A stretch of DNA of 61,329 nucleotides from Schleiferilactobacillus harbinensis DSM 16991 (GCF_000425885.1 NZ_AUEH01000016.1:1-61329); one strand, 5' to 3'; shown: positions 9,247 to 19,333, counted from the first letter of the stretch. Made by a program: numbers and translations. Notes: generated from the letters alone by a model not told the origin.

Positions 9247-9900
9247 TTATTGGCTCAGTCGCTGCTTCCCTGTGGCACAATATGGCGCTAAAGGACACTC
9301 AGTACACCGCGGGTTTCGGGCCATGCAGTATTGCCGGCCGAAAAGAATCAGCGTGTGGTGCCCTTGTACCCACTCTGTTTCAGGCAAGGCCGTTGTCCAG
9401 CGCCGCTCGATGTCGCGTACGCTGGCCTTATCTGACACCGCAGGCAGCCGCTTGGAGATCCGGGTAACGTGGGTGTCCACGGCAAAGCTGGGTACTCCGA
9501 AGGCATCGCCCAAGGCCACGTTGGCGGTCTTGCGCCCGACCCCGGGCAGACTTTCCAACTCTGGATGGGTGTGCGGAACGGTACTGTCGAAATTTGTCAC
9601 CAACTGCTGAGCGGTTTCCTGAATGTGTTTAGCCTTCGTGTGAAACAGGCCGATCGTATGAATGAACTGCTCAATATCAGCAGGTTTGGCGGCGGCCAGG
9701 GCGGCTGGTGTCGGATAGGCCGCGAACAATGCCGGCGTTACCTTATTGACCGCCGCGTCGGTGGTTTGGGCACTCAAGATCACCGCAATCAATAATTGGT
9801 ATGGCGATTCAGCGTGCAGCGCACCCAGGGCATTGGGAATCAGTTTGAATAGTTCGTGCATGCCCCAGCGCAAACGATCATCTGACCATAACTCTGTCAT
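9247..9900 (-). CDS. nth: Endonuclease III
   Basis: DNA glycosylase/AP lyase that removes oxidised pyrimidines in base excision repair. 217 residues, the normal length. The helix-hairpin-helix LPGVGRKTANV contains catalytic Lys124, and FAVDTHV contains Asp142. The 4Fe-4S loop CMARNPRCTECPLAPYC (192-208) has the classical C-x6-C-x2-C-x5-C spacing. ATG at 9900. It follows dnaD by 15 bp, the order known from Bacillus and lactobacilli (asnS-dnaD-nth). The genes that often follow nth in relatives (PBP1a, recU) are absent; BspA genes lie there instead. Confidence 0.95.
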   Translation of the reverse strand: MTELWSDDRLRWGMHELFKLIPNALGALHAESPYQLLIAVILSAQTTDAAVNKVTPALFAAYPTPAALAAAKPADIEQFIHTIGLFHTKAKHIQETAQQLVTNFDSTVPHTHPELESLPGVGRKTANVALGDAFGVPSFAVDTHVTRISKRLPAVSDKASVRDIERRWTTALPETEWVQGHHTLILFGRQYCMARNPRCTECPLAPYCATGKQRLSQ

Positions 9901-9915
9901 TTGGCTTGTTCCTTT

Positions 9916-10557
9916 CTAAAACCGGTTCCGGTTGGCTCGTTCCCGCTCCACATCCGCTTTGGTGCGAATGTTGCGCTTCTCCCAGTTCAACAGGATCCGG
10001 TCCATGTATTTCAGCGAATAGGCTTGATTGAGCACCGCTTCCCGCAGCGCCAGAGAAACCAGCTCGGGGGCGTAATGATCCTGATCCAGCCAGGCGCTGA
10101 TGGTTTCCTGTTCGATCGGCGATAACGGCCGGCCAAACTCCACTTCGATTTCGTCAAATAACCGCTGGCGGGTGAGCGGGGTCTGTGCCGGCGCACCGGC
10201 GTCCTCCGGCACGGCCCCCGCGACCGGCTGGGCGAGCTTTTCCTGCAAGCGGGCATAGAGCGGCGTCAAATCGTACCAGTCTACCCGCTTACGCGCGGCA
10301 TTTTCCTGTGACCGCAAATCAATGAAGCCCGCATCCAGCATCTCGTGGAGCGCAGTATAGATCGCATCTTCTGCCAGCCCCGTCCGCTGCGCGATCTCCG
10401 CCACCGGCGGAAACTGTTCCCCATGGGCCGCAAAACTCAGCATTTGCAAATACACGATCAGCTGCCGATTCGACATCCCGACCGCCCGATAATGCTGCAA
10501 TACCAGATCAGAAACCGTAATCAACGGCGCTTGCACCAAATCTTGCCAAAAATCCAC
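9916..10557 (-). CDS. dnaD: DNA replication initiation protein DnaD
   Basis: Primosomal protein that helps load helicase at oriC and restart forks. 213 residues: N-terminal winged-helix domain (about 1-105, with QLIVYLQML and a GLAEDAIYTALHEM recognition region), a short proline/alanine linker, then the DnaB_2/DDBH2 domain ending in the YMDRILLNW motif typical of the family (YxxxIxxxW), which binds DNA. GTG start at 10557, with AAAGGA nine bases upstream. Same strand as asnS but separated from it by a 353-bp gap holding a palindromic repeat. Confidence 0.93.
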   Translation of the reverse strand: MDFWQDLVQAPLITVSDLVLQHYRAVGMSNRQLIVYLQMLSFAAHGEQFPPVAEIAQRTGLAEDAIYTALHEMLDAGFIDLRSQENAARKRVDWYDLTPLYARLQEKLAQPVAGAVPEDAGAPAQTPLTRQRLFDEIEVEFGRPLSPIEQETISAWLDQDHYAPELVSLALREAVLNQAYSLKYMDRILLNWEKRNIRTKADVERERANRNRF

Positions 10558-10640
10558 GATAGATTATCCTTTCTAAGAGTGAGAATGGGTTACCGGTTTT
10601 CTGTCTGTGTGATACATGTCTTAGTCTCCAACGTACCGAG

Positions 10641-10835
10641 TGCCAAGTGCGTAGCAGGCGTAGGCAAAATGGGCTCAGTGGTGGAAACCACACGGCGGCT
10701 CTGCCGCCGATGTGGTTAGGCGACTTGGAGACCGCGCAGCGGGCTCCAAGCGCCGTCACCACTAGCTACGCCTTCGGCTTCGCACTAGCTGTGCGTCGCC
10801 AGCCCATTTTGCCGAAGCCTGCGAAGCACTTGGCA
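10641..10835. repeat. Palindromic repeat element, copy A
   Basis: 195-bp element with 35-base inverted arms (10641-10675 and 10801-10835; 4 mismatches) beginning TGCCAAGTGC and carrying GGCAAAATGGGCT. Inside are hairpin 1 (CGGCGGC/GCCGCCG extended by AACCACA/TGTGGTT), hairpin 2 (CTTGGAG/CTCCAAG around a GC-rich loop) and an extra stretch before the right arm. A second copy lies at 31202-31363 in opposite orientation with compensating stem changes. The element occupies most of the gap between dnaD and asnS. A reading frame on its plus strand is shared with copy B but is only a by-product of the repeat. Past the element (10836-10910) a weak GC stem followed by T6 on the minus strand may terminate asnS. 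Confidence 0.75.
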
Positions 10836-10910
10836 CGGCAGGCAAAGAGCACGCTCCCAGCGCGAGAAAAAAGGCCGGCCGCAACGACCAACCCTTTCTC
10901 AACACCCTGA

Positions 10911-12215
10911 TTACGGCTTCAACCGGTTGATCATCCGCGGGAACGGAATTGCCTCCCGCAAGTGGTCCAAATGACAGATCCAAGTAATCGCCCGTTCCAA
11001 GCCCAAACCAAATCCGCTGTGCGGCACACTGCCGAACTTGCGCAGATCCAAGTACCATTCATACTCATCCACGCTCAGCCCTGCTTTGATGATGCTCTGC
11101 TTCAGCGTCTCATAATCGGTCTCCCGTTCACTGCCGCCGATGATCTCGCCATAGCCTTCCGGCGCCAGCAAGTCGGCACAGATATAAACATCATCCCGCG
11201 TCGGGTGGCTCTTCATGTAGAAGGGCTTGATGCTCTTGGGATAGTTCAACACAAAGACCGGTTGCTCGAATTGATCGGACAGGTAGGTCTCTTCCGGCGA
11301 ACCGAAGTCATCCCCCCATTGCGTTTTGAAGCCGCCCGCTTGCAGCATTTCAATCGCCTTATCGTAGGTGATCCGCGGGTACGGTGTCTTCGTGTAGCGT
11401 TCCAGAATCTTCGGATCCCGGTCCAGGAGCTTCAAGTCGTACTGACATTTGTCCAGCACCCCTTGCACGAGGAAAGCAATGTAGCGTTCCTGAATGGCCA
11501 GGCTTTCTTCCTGATGCATAAAAGCCATTTCTGGTTCGATCATCCAGAATTCAGTCAGATGGCGGCGGGTCTTGGATTTTTCAGCCCGGAACGTCGGGCC
11601 AAAGGAGAAGACCTTATCGTAAGCCATTGCCCCGGCTTCCATATACAGCTGGCCGGACTGGGACAGATAGGCATCATTATCGAAATAATCGATGTGGAAC
11701 AGTTCCGTCGTGCCTTCCGGTGCGGCATCAGTGATTTCCGGCGGGTCCATCTTGATGAAGCCCTCTTTATTGAAGAATTCATAGGTGGCCCGGATCATTT
11801 CGTTCCGGATATGCATGATGGCAAACGGCCGGCGGGAGCGCAGCCACAGATGGCGGTGATCCAGCAGGAATTCGATTCCGTGTTCCTTAGGGGTGATCGG
11901 ATAGCCTTCCGATTCGCCGACCATTTCGATGTTGCTGATCTCGATTTCGTAGCCGAAGTGGGATCGCTTGTCTTCGTGGATTTCACCGGTGACCCAGAAG
12001 CTGGCCTCCTGGTGCATTTCCTTGGCCAAGTTCCAGACTTCTTCGGACACGGCGTTCTTCACGACGACGCCTTGGAAAAAGGCGGTGCCATCCCGGAGCT
12101 GCAGGAAAGAAATCTTCCCGCTGGAACGTTTATCGGTCAGCCATGCGCCGATGCGGACGGTTTCGCCGACGTGGTCCGGCGAATCGATAATACTGATGTG
12201 TTCTGGTTCAGACAT
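10911..12215 (-). CDS. asnS: Asparaginyl-tRNA synthetase
   Basis: Charges tRNA-Asn with asparagine in the cytoplasm. 434 residues, normal length for bacterial AsnRS. N-terminal OB-fold anticodon-binding domain (about 15-100), then the class II catalytic core: motif 2 near [19 protein letters not shown] and motif 3 [12 protein letters not shown] near the C-terminus. The PDYF-like region [17 protein letters not shown] fits AsnRS rather than AspRS, which would have a large insertion. ATG at 12215 is preceded by GGGAGG at ideal spacing; a TTG 15 bases upstream is inside the ribosome site and unlikely. Lies downstream of the tseB-type gene, as in Bacillus, but aspB, which often separates them, is absent. 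Confidence 0.96.
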   Translation of the reverse strand: MSEPEHISIIDSPDHVGETVRIGAWLTDKRSSGKISFLQLRDGTAFFQGVVVKNAVSEEVWNLAKEMHQEASFWVTGEIHEDKRSHFGYEIEISNIEMVGESEGYPITPKEHGIEFLLDHRHLWLRSRRPFAIMHIRNEMIRATYEFFNKEGFIKMDPPEITDAAPEGTTELFHIDYFDNDAYLSQSGQLYMEAGAMAYDKVFSFGPTFRAEKSKTRRHLTEFWMIEPEMAFMHQEESLAIQERYIAFLVQGVLDKCQYDLKLLDRDPKILERYTKTPYPRITYDKAIEMLQAGGFKTQWGDDFGSPEETYLSDQFEQPVFVLNYPKSIKPFYMKSHPTRDDVYICADLLAPEGYGEIIGGSERETDYETLKQSIIKAGLSVDEYEWYLDLRKFGSVPHSGFGLGLERAITWICHLDHLREAIPFPRMINRLKP

Positions 12216-12248
12216 TTGGTAACCTCCCAAAAATAATTAACAATAAAT

Positions 12249-12719
12249 TCATGATGCCTTGACCGTCTCCCCGGTCTTGAAGTTCAGCAGGACATACCGA
12301 TAACTGCCGTTTCGTTGGCGCAATGTGACCTCCCAGGCGGGGGTCCCTTTGTAGAGCCCCAGAGCGACCTTGGTGGCCGGCGCTTGGTTATTAGCCGCCC
12401 GGGCCTGGGCTGTGGCCGCACTGGCACTCAGCCCGCCGCTGGCGGCGAGGGTGCGGGTCTTGCCGGACTTGGCGTTGATGATCACAAACACCCGCCGGCC
12501 GGACTTTTGTTTGCCGCCAATGGTGTAGTCCGTTTCATTGCGGTTGAATAAGTAAAACACTTGCGGCTCAGTGACCCCGGCCACCCGCTCAGCGACGGCC
12601 CGAGCCTGATTTTCAGCATTGCGCCGGGGCGCGGTGGCGACGAAATAGATACTGAGAATGGTGGCGACGATGATCAGCATCGTGCCCCAATAGGCCCATT
12701 TTTGCCAACTGGAACGCAC
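12249..12719 (-). CDS. tseB: TseB/YpmB-type membrane-anchored PepSY protein
   Basis: 156 residues: short cytoplasmic start, one membrane helix (about 9-28, WGTMLIIVATILSIYFV), then an extracytoplasmic part with two PepSY-like halves (YTIGGKQKSGRRVFVIINAKSG and PAWEVTLRQRNGSYRYVLLNFKTG). In Bacillus subtilis YpmB (TseB) affects cell-wall elongation through PBP2A and lies between dinG and asnS, exactly the context here. The function is inferred from synteny and architecture. Confidence 0.75.
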   Translation of the reverse strand: MRSSWQKWAYWGTMLIIVATILSIYFVATAPRRNAENQARAVAERVAGVTEPQVFYLFNRNETDYTIGGKQKSGRRVFVIINAKSGKTRTLAASGGLSASAATAQARAANNQAPATKVALGLYKGTPAWEVTLRQRNGSYRYVLLNFKTGETVKAS

Positions 12720-12790
12720 GGGAATCCCCCTTCTTTAAATTGCATCTGGCGTCCATTATAACAATTATTGCCCGGGCGTGGGGCGCGGAA

Positions 12791-15583
12791 TTACGTCTTT
12801 ACCTTTTTTACGGGAATGCCGGCGAGAAAGTCCGCGGTGGCTTGGGCAATTTCGGCACTGGGCAGCTGCACCTTAGGCACTGTCCGGGGTAAATCGTGGA
12901 GCATCTGGTGCCCCCAGGATTCGGCCATGATGCGCCGGTCCAAGATGATCAGCACCCCATGGTCTTGGCGGGAGCGAAACAGCCGGCCAAAGGCTTGGGT
13001 GAGCCGCTGGGTGGCTCGGGGCAAGGCGTCCTGATAGAACGGGTTGCCCCCCTGGGCCGTGATGAAATTAGCCCGCAACTGAGTCAGCGGCCGGGTCGGC
13101 GGCTCAAAGGGCAGCCGGGTAACGACCAAAATTTGGAGGGTGTCGTTAGGCAGATCAATGCCCTCCCAGAAGGTAGCGGCACCCAGCAAGATCGCGCCGT
13201 CGGCCAGTTTGAACCGTTTCATCACTTTTTCCACCGAACCGGTTACGCCCTGGGCCAGCAATTCCCGCTGACCGATCAGACTGAGTTCGGACATCTCATC
13301 GAAAACCTGTTGGATCAGACTCAGGGAATTGAATAGGACGAGGATGCGCTGATGGTTTGCCCGGCTCAATTGCTCGATCATGCCGGCCACATAATGGGCG
13401 TACTCGGCGGGCGGCGTCTCTTTGATGTCCGGTGCATCCGGGGTAATGAAGACCCGGCCCAGCCGTTTGTAGGCGAAGCCGTTAGGGAGCACCATCTTAA
13501 TGGCGTCGGTGATGCCCAACGGTTGGCAAAACGGCTGCCAGTTGTCCATGACCCGCAGCGTGGCGCCAACGTAAATAAACGGCGCAAAACGACGGGTGAC
13601 GGCCGCCCATAACGGCCGGATATCGACTTGTGCCCAATGGAGCGAGACAGAGCGCAGATCGCCGTAATTACGCATTTGGATCACAAACCCGGCACTGGGA
13701 TGGCTGGCCATCTGGATCCGGCTAAGCTGATCCAGGTCATCGGTTAAGGGCCGCAGGTCTTCTGCCGCGGCGCTGATGGTGGCCGTCATGGCGGTGACCC
13801 GTTGGGACCAGTGTTCCGCCTGATTGGTGATATAACGCTGCAGCTGGGTCAGCGCCGTGAAGAGTTGGAGCAGCGTATCGTCGATCTGCGTCAGATACCG
13901 GGTCAGTGTCTGCCAGGCCACCGCATCCGGCTGCCAGAGCCGCTGAATCGGCTGATTGCGTTCACTGCGCACGATATTGCCCTGAATGACCTGGGCATAT
14001 AGAAAATCCTGGAGTTCATTGAAGCGGCTGGTGAGCAAGTCAACAGCGTTGCCCACGGAGACGACCTGATAGCGGAATAATTCGCCGTTACTCCACTGTT
14101 CCTGGCGAATCACGCCATCGATCGCCCCTTTGATCTGGTGCAGCGACCGCAGCATGCGGGGCAAATTACCCTTGGCCATCAAGGCGTCTACGGCGCTGTC
14201 GGCGACGTGCTGGGCTTCATCGACCACCACTAACGCATTGCGCGCAAAGGGCGTTTCATCGTAGTGCCGGGTGAAGTAGGCATGATTGGTGATCAGCACC
14301 TGGGCCGCATCCTGGCGGGCGTGGGCCCGGCGCAGAAAGTCGACCCTGACCCAGGGGGAATCGGCCGGGCTTTCTTGACCGCTGACGATGGCGGTGAACA
14401 GTGGTGAGCGATAGGTCGTCAGCTGCAGTTCCTGCAAATCGCCAGTGGTGGTTTGGGTCAGCCAGACGAGGATTTTCATCATCAACAGCTGCTCGCCGGT
14501 ATTCAAATCTCGCCGACCCAGCAGTCCGTAGTATTGGCCAAGGTCAATATAATGGGTATCCGACTTGACGATCTCGACCCGCAACTGGGTGTGCATGATG
14601 GCGGCAATCGCCGGGAGGGTCTGCTGCGCCAGCTGATCCTGGAGGGCCAGCGTGGAAGTGGTGACGATGATCTGCTGCTGACTGTCCTGCTGGTGGATCA
14701 GCAGCGGCAGCAAATAACCCAGCGACTTGCCGCTGCCGGTCGCGGCCTCAATGAGCAGCGGCGTCTGGCCGTGCTGAGCATGACGATAGACGGCATCCAT
14801 CATTTTGACCTGCCGGGCCCGGACGGTAAAGCGCGGTTTGAGCAGCTGGGTCATGGCCGCTTTGCCGCTGGGATACGCGACATGGGTCGGGGCCGCCGGC
14901 GCAGCTTCCTGCTCGCGGCGCAGTGCCAACCCATTGGTAATCGTGTAACCAGCCGCGTGCGCCGCCGTATCACCGGCCTTCGCCATCAGGGCCAAATAAT
15001 CCCCGGTTTGCCGCAGCAGCCCCTGGCCCATCGCCGCCAAGCGCTGGCGAGTCACTGCCGGCAGGGCCCGCAGCCGTTCATCCAGCAGCAAAAACAGGTG
15101 GGCCGTGGCGATGGCGTCACTGTCGGCCTGGTGGGGATCGTCGTGCTCAATGCTTAACAGCTTAGTCAGATCGGACAATTTATAACTCGGGGCAAAAGGC
15201 AGCAGGATTTGGGCGAGCTGCACTGTATCCAATGCTTTTTCACCAATGGGCGGCAAGTCCAGACCGGCAAATTCCGCGTTGATAAAGGGCAAATCAAAAT
15301 TGACGTTGTGGGCCACAAAGACAGCCCCGTCCAGCAAGCCATGGAGCGTCGGACCGATCTCTTGGAAATCTGGCGCACTGGCCAGTTCTTTGTCGCGAAT
15401 CCCGGTCAGATTCCGAATCGCCGGCAGCAAGGCCTGATGGGGATTGATATTTTGGGCGATCGTATCCACGATCTTCCCGTTTTTCACCAGCGCACAGCCG
15501 AATTGGATGATCCGGTCCCCGCTGGCGTAATCTGTGCCCGTGGTTTCCAGATCCACCACGGCATAGAGTTGGCCTTGCCGCAT
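12791..15583 (-). CDS. dinG: DinG-type 3'-5' exonuclease/helicase family protein
   Basis: 930 residues. N-terminal DEDDh exonuclease domain (about 1-165: VDLETTG, AHNVNFD and HQADSDA carry the acidic and histidine residues) fused to an XPD/DinG-like superfamily 2 helicase (Walker A EAATGSGKS, box II DEAQ, motif VI QAFGRLFRSR). No cysteine cluster lies between the Walker motifs, so the iron-sulfur cluster of E. coli DinG is missing, as in Gram-positive homologues, which are described as nucleases more than helicases. Starts three bases after rexA ends, so it is probably translationally coupled to the repair operon. Confidence 0.92.
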   Translation of the reverse strand: MRQGQLYAVVDLETTGTDYASGDRIIQFGCALVKNGKIVDTIAQNINPHQALLPAIRNLTGIRDKELASAPDFQEIGPTLHGLLDGAVFVAHNVNFDLPFINAEFAGLDLPPIGEKALDTVQLAQILLPFAPSYKLSDLTKLLSIEHDDPHQADSDAIATAHLFLLLDERLRALPAVTRQRLAAMGQGLLRQTGDYLALMAKAGDTAAHAAGYTITNGLALRREQEAAPAAPTHVAYPSGKAAMTQLLKPRFTVRARQVKMMDAVYRHAQHGQTPLLIEAATGSGKSLGYLLPLLIHQQDSQQQIIVTTSTLALQDQLAQQTLPAIAAIMHTQLRVEIVKSDTHYIDLGQYYGLLGRRDLNTGEQLLMMKILVWLTQTTTGDLQELQLTTYRSPLFTAIVSGQESPADSPWVRVDFLRRAHARQDAAQVLITNHAYFTRHYDETPFARNALVVVDEAQHVADSAVDALMAKGNLPRMLRSLHQIKGAIDGVIRQEQWSNGELFRYQVVSVGNAVDLLTSRFNELQDFLYAQVIQGNIVRSERNQPIQRLWQPDAVAWQTLTRYLTQIDDTLLQLFTALTQLQRYITNQAEHWSQRVTAMTATISAAAEDLRPLTDDLDQLSRIQMASHPSAGFVIQMRNYGDLRSVSLHWAQVDIRPLWAAVTRRFAPFIYVGATLRVMDNWQPFCQPLGITDAIKMVLPNGFAYKRLGRVFITPDAPDIKETPPAEYAHYVAGMIEQLSRANHQRILVLFNSLSLIQQVFDEMSELSLIGQRELLAQGVTGSVEKVMKRFKLADGAILLGAATFWEGIDLPNDTLQILVVTRLPFEPPTRPLTQLRANFITAQGGNPFYQDALPRATQRLTQAFGRLFRSRQDHGVLIILDRRIMAESWGHQMLHDLPRTVPKVQLPSAEIAQATADFLAGIPVKKVKT

Positions 15584-15586
15584 GGG

Positions 15587-18500
15587 TCATTCTTCCTTTC
15601 TTACCGGTACCGGGATCAATTGCTGCAAGGCAACTGAATACAGGTACTGGGCAGTTACAGGCTGGTGCAGGATCGACCCCAGGGCCGCTCCGTAGTACTG
15701 CAGCTGCAACCGATATTGATCTTGCAAATACCCCACTGGATCCTGCCGGCCTTGGACGTGATCCGTCTTGTAGTCGAACAGGATGACCTGGTCAGGCAAT
15801 GCGATATACCCGTCTATAATACCATGGATCAGAATGTTGGCATCGGCTGGGAAAGCCTGAGCCGGGCCGGCCGCTTGGAAGACCTCGCTGGGCGGCAGCA
15901 AGAGCGCAAACGGCATCTCCCGGTGAACCGCCTGGGGATGAGCGAGGAGCAGCGCGCCTAGTTCCGTCGCGTAGAAAGCGGCCACCCCGGCGGCGCTGAT
16001 TTGTTTCGCCGCCCGCGGGTCGATTTGCTTGGCCGTGGTGAGGTCGGCGATCAATTGGCTGACGGCGGCAACGGTCACTTGGCCTTGACTGAGGTCCAGT
16101 TCTTGGAACACCAAGTGGGTGGCCGTCCCCACCGCTGTGGCTAAGGGCGCCTCCTGATCGGTGAGAAAGGCCGGCGGCGTGAACTCGTCGTCTTTCACGT
16201 ACCGGAAGGCTGGCGACTGGGTATAACCGCTGGCTTCGGTGGTGGTCAAGCGGGTGTCAGTGAGCACCGGGTCGTCTTGGGCCCGCTTGATTTCCGTGAC
16301 CGTCTGGAATGCCGCCGTGCGGGTGGCCTGAGCAAAGCGGTAGGGCTGCTGCCAGCGAGCAGCTTGCTGCTGCAATTCTGGGTAATCTTCCGGCCGCACG
16401 ATGAGTTGCTGCGGGGCCGCCTGCACCCGTTGGCCAGCCGCTTGGGGGGCAGCGAGCGCAACGGTGATCGCCGGGGTGCCCAACTGCGGATCAGGGGTAA
16501 TGGCTCCGTCAGCAGCCAAGGTGTCATTGACCGCGGGCAGCCGCAGCAAAGCAGGCATCATCAGATCGAGAAAGCTGGCCGCGCCGGTTCTCTTGGTCGT
16601 GGACAGCAGCGTCGTTTCCGGCTGTACCGCCGCGCCCCATTTCTTCACCAGCGCTGCCGGGTCCTCTTTGATTGACCCCACCACGTACAGGGCCTGACGC
16701 GCCCGGGTCAGGGCAACGTAAAGTTTGCGCAATTCTTCGGATTGGCCGACTCCGTGGATCATTTGCTTGGCGTAGTAATGCTGCGGGGTGGTATAGGCAA
16801 TATGGGCCGCAAAGTCGTTGACCTTCAGCCCTACCCCGCCCTGGTTCAGAGCAATGGCTGGGGCCCGTTCATCCATCCGGTTGAAATTGTGCTGCGCATT
16901 GAGCAGAAACACTACGGGATATTCCAAGCCCTTGCTGCCGTGGATGGTCATCACGGTGACGGCATTATCGTCACTGCTGGTAACTGGGGAAATAGCCAGA
17001 TCCTGGTCGTTTTCCTGCACTTGGTGAATGAATCGAATGAAGTTGAAAATTCCTTTGAAGCCGTTATTTTCGTAATCATTGGCGCGTTCATACAGCGCGT
17101 GCAGATTGGCTTGACGCTGTTTCCCTGAGGGCATTCCCCCGGCATAATCAAGGAAGCCGGTATCAGCGTAGATCTGCCAAATCAAATCGGCAATGCGCAC
17201 CTGCTTGCTCAGGGTGCGGTACCGGTCCAGTTGGGCCGCGAGGGCCGTCATCTGGTCGTGAAGCGGTGTGGTCAGCGCCTGATCGGCGACATAGGCCTGC
17301 CACGCGGCATAATACGGCCCTTGGGGGTGGTGGATACGGATTCGGGCCAGTTCATTACTGGTCAGCCCCACAATGGGCGAGCGCAGTAAACCGACCAGCG
17401 GGATATCCTGCCGAGGATTATCAATGAGGCTCAGATAATTGAGCATCACGGTGATTTCCGTGGTTTGGAAGTATTCCTTGGCATCGCTCATGACGACGGG
17501 CACACCGCGATCACTGAGGGTGTCCAAAATATCCAGATTGTCCCCTCGGGTGGGCACGATCAAAGCAATATCGGCATAACGCAGCGGTCGGGTACCCTGG
17601 GTGGTCTTATCGAACACCGGTGTGCCAGCGGCAATGAGGGCGTTGATCTTGTCCCCCACCACCGCGGCCTGGGCAGTGATACCGGTAAGCGGAATTGCGT
17701 CTGGATCATCGTCGGTGACGGGCTGATCGGTGACCAGCAGGACCTGTGTGGTCTGGGCCGCCGCGGCTGGATAATACGTCGCGCCGTATTGCAGCCGGGC
17801 ATTGGCGTCGTACGCGACGTCGCCCACCGCCGGGTCCATCAATTGCTGGAAGAGGTAGTTGACCATGTTATCCACGGCTTCGGTGGAGCGGAAGTTCTCT
17901 GCCAGCACGATTCGTTCACTGTCATTGGTATCATCGCCGTAGGCCGTGTATTTATGGGCAAACAGCGACGGGTCCGCTTGGCGGAAGCCATAAATCGATT
18001 GCTTGATGTCGCCGACCATGAACATATTGCCCGGGTCGGGGGCGGCAATGGTGGTTAAAATGGCTTCCTGCAGCGGGTTGGTATCCTGGTATTCGTCCAC
18101 CATGATCTCGGTGTATTTTTCGGTATAAAACAGTTTGGGCTGGATATCGGTTTGGGTGGTGGTCTGGAGAATCTGCAGCGCCGCCAATTCAATATCCGCA
18201 AATTCAGCGATCCCCCGCCGCTTTTTGGTTTTGGTTAATTCTTCACCGAAGGCCAGCAGCACGTCGGTCAGCTTCCGGGCCATCGCCTGCGCCTGACCCA
18301 TGATCGGCAGCCAATCGGCAGCACTCAAGAGGAATGGCCCGGCTTGCAGTTCCGCAATCGCCTTCTTCAAATCATCCCGGGCCGCACTGACTTGATCTTT
18401 GAGTGCCAGACTCGATTCCTCCGCGGTTTTTTTTGAAATCGCGGGGAACCGGGCACCGATGGCGTCACTGGCCGCTTGCAGGGCATGGCGCATGGCGTCC

Positions 18501-19333
18501 CAATCGCCATGCTGCAGGACGGTTAATTGGGCGGTTAACGGTGTGATTTGCTTAGCCCCATAGGTACGCAGTTTGGCCAGATCTGGTATATCGGCAATGG
18601 CCGCTAATTGTTGACGGTAAGCGGTCAGCAAATCGCTGTAGAGCTGCGTCACGTGGGCGCGCAAATTATCCGGCTGGTCTTCGGCCAGCAGTAATGACTG
18701 GTTGAAGCCGGCGGTGGTCAGCGGAAAATCATAAAGCCGGGCTAAGCGGTGGATCCAGCCGGCGGGGTCCGGGCTGGCCATGGCTTTGGTGTACAACCGC
18801 ATGACCAAGTCGGTGAGGCCGTCGTCTGAGCGGCCGGTGGTAAAGTTTCCCACTAAGCGCAGAAAGTCTGCGTCCCCGGCGTCGTAATAGCGGTCCCGCA
18901 CCCGTTCCCAAACTTGCTGCCACAGCAGCAGCCGTTCATTATCGTCCCCCAGGGTGCGCACAGCCGGGTCAAAATCGATCACGTAATAAAAGCGGCGCAC
19001 GACCCGGGCACAAAAGGCATCCAAGGTGGCGATATCCGCGGACCCCAAGACCGCCAGCTGATGCCGGAGATGCTTGCGCTGCGCAGCATAAGCGTCGTTG
19101 CCCACCGCTTTGGTCAGTGCTGCTCGAATCCGATCGCGCATTTCGGCCGCCGCGGCCTGGGTAAAGGTGACGATCAGCAAATGGTCAATATCTCCGCCCC
19201 GCAAAAGTTTTTGAATCACCCGTTCCACCAACACGGTGGTCTTTCCTGACCCAGCGCTGGCCGAGACAAGAATGTTGTGGCCGGCGTGGTCGATCGCTGC
19301 CCGCTGGCTGGCTGTGAACTGTGTCTTACTCAT
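15587..19333 (-). CDS. rexA: ATP-dependent helicase/nuclease subunit A (RexA/AddA)
   Basis: 1,248 residues. Processes double-strand breaks together with RexB and generates 3' ends for RecA. UvrD-type helicase domain with Walker A SASAGSGKTTVLVERV at the N-terminus, MVDEYQDTN as box II, and TIHGSKGLEYPVVFL as motif V; C-terminal RecB-like nuclease with the LFDYKTD motif (about 1195-1202), whose Asp and Lys coordinate metal and catalysis. ATG at 19333 overlaps the end of rexB by 8 bases. Confidence 0.95.
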   Translation of the reverse strand: MSKTQFTASQRAAIDHAGHNILVSASAGSGKTTVLVERVIQKLLRGGDIDHLLIVTFTQAAAAEMRDRIRAALTKAVGNDAYAAQRKHLRHQLAVLGSADIATLDAFCARVVRRFYYVIDFDPAVRTLGDDNERLLLWQQVWERVRDRYYDAGDADFLRLVGNFTTGRSDDGLTDLVMRLYTKAMASPDPAGWIHRLARLYDFPLTTAGFNQSLLLAEDQPDNLRAHVTQLYSDLLTAYRQQLAAIADIPDLAKLRTYGAKQITPLTAQLTVLQHGDWDAMRHALQAASDAIGARFPAISKKTAEESSLALKDQVSAARDDLKKAIAELQAGPFLLSAADWLPIMGQAQAMARKLTDVLLAFGEELTKTKKRRGIAEFADIELAALQILQTTTQTDIQPKLFYTEKYTEIMVDEYQDTNPLQEAILTTIAAPDPGNMFMVGDIKQSIYGFRQADPSLFAHKYTAYGDDTNDSERIVLAENFRSTEAVDNMVNYLFQQLMDPAVGDVAYDANARLQYGATYYPAAAAQTTQVLLVTDQPVTDDDPDAIPLTGITAQAAVVGDKINALIAAGTPVFDKTTQGTRPLRYADIALIVPTRGDNLDILDTLSDRGVPVVMSDAKEYFQTTEITVMLNYLSLIDNPRQDIPLVGLLRSPIVGLTSNELARIRIHHPQGPYYAAWQAYVADQALTTPLHDQMTALAAQLDRYRTLSKQVRIADLIWQIYADTGFLDYAGGMPSGKQRQANLHALYERANDYENNGFKGIFNFIRFIHQVQENDQDLAISPVTSSDDNAVTVMTIHGSKGLEYPVVFLLNAQHNFNRMDERAPAIALNQGGVGLKVNDFAAHIAYTTPQHYYAKQMIHGVGQSEELRKLYVALTRARQALYVVGSIKEDPAALVKKWGAAVQPETTLLSTTKRTGAASFLDLMMPALLRLPAVNDTLAADGAITPDPQLGTPAITVALAAPQAAGQRVQAAPQQLIVRPEDYPELQQQAARWQQPYRFAQATRTAAFQTVTEIKRAQDDPVLTDTRLTTTEASGYTQSPAFRYVKDDEFTPPAFLTDQEAPLATAVGTATHLVFQELDLSQGQVTVAAVSQLIADLTTAKQIDPRAAKQISAAGVAAFYATELGALLLAHPQAVHREMPFALLLPPSEVFQAAGPAQAFPADANILIHGIIDGYIALPDQVILFDYKTDHVQGRQDPVGYLQDQYRLQLQYYGAALGSILHQPVTAQYLYSVALQQLIPVPVRKEE

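Noticed and set aside
10647-10910. Reading frame in the palindromic repeat, similar to one at 31070-31357 (both start MRS-RRQNGLS)
   Set aside because: Similarity is explained by the DNA repeat. The copies run past the element into unrelated sequence, and stem changes keep base pairing rather than protein sequence.
10962-12236. Long plus-strand open frame (424 codons) opposite asnS
   Set aside because: It mirrors the asnS codons; asnS is unmistakable, and the frame has no ribosome site or family motif. GC-rich codon use keeps antisense frames open.
12791-15583. Missing Fe-S cluster in DinG as a defect
   Set aside because: Gram-positive DinG proteins with an N-terminal exonuclease domain lack it normally.
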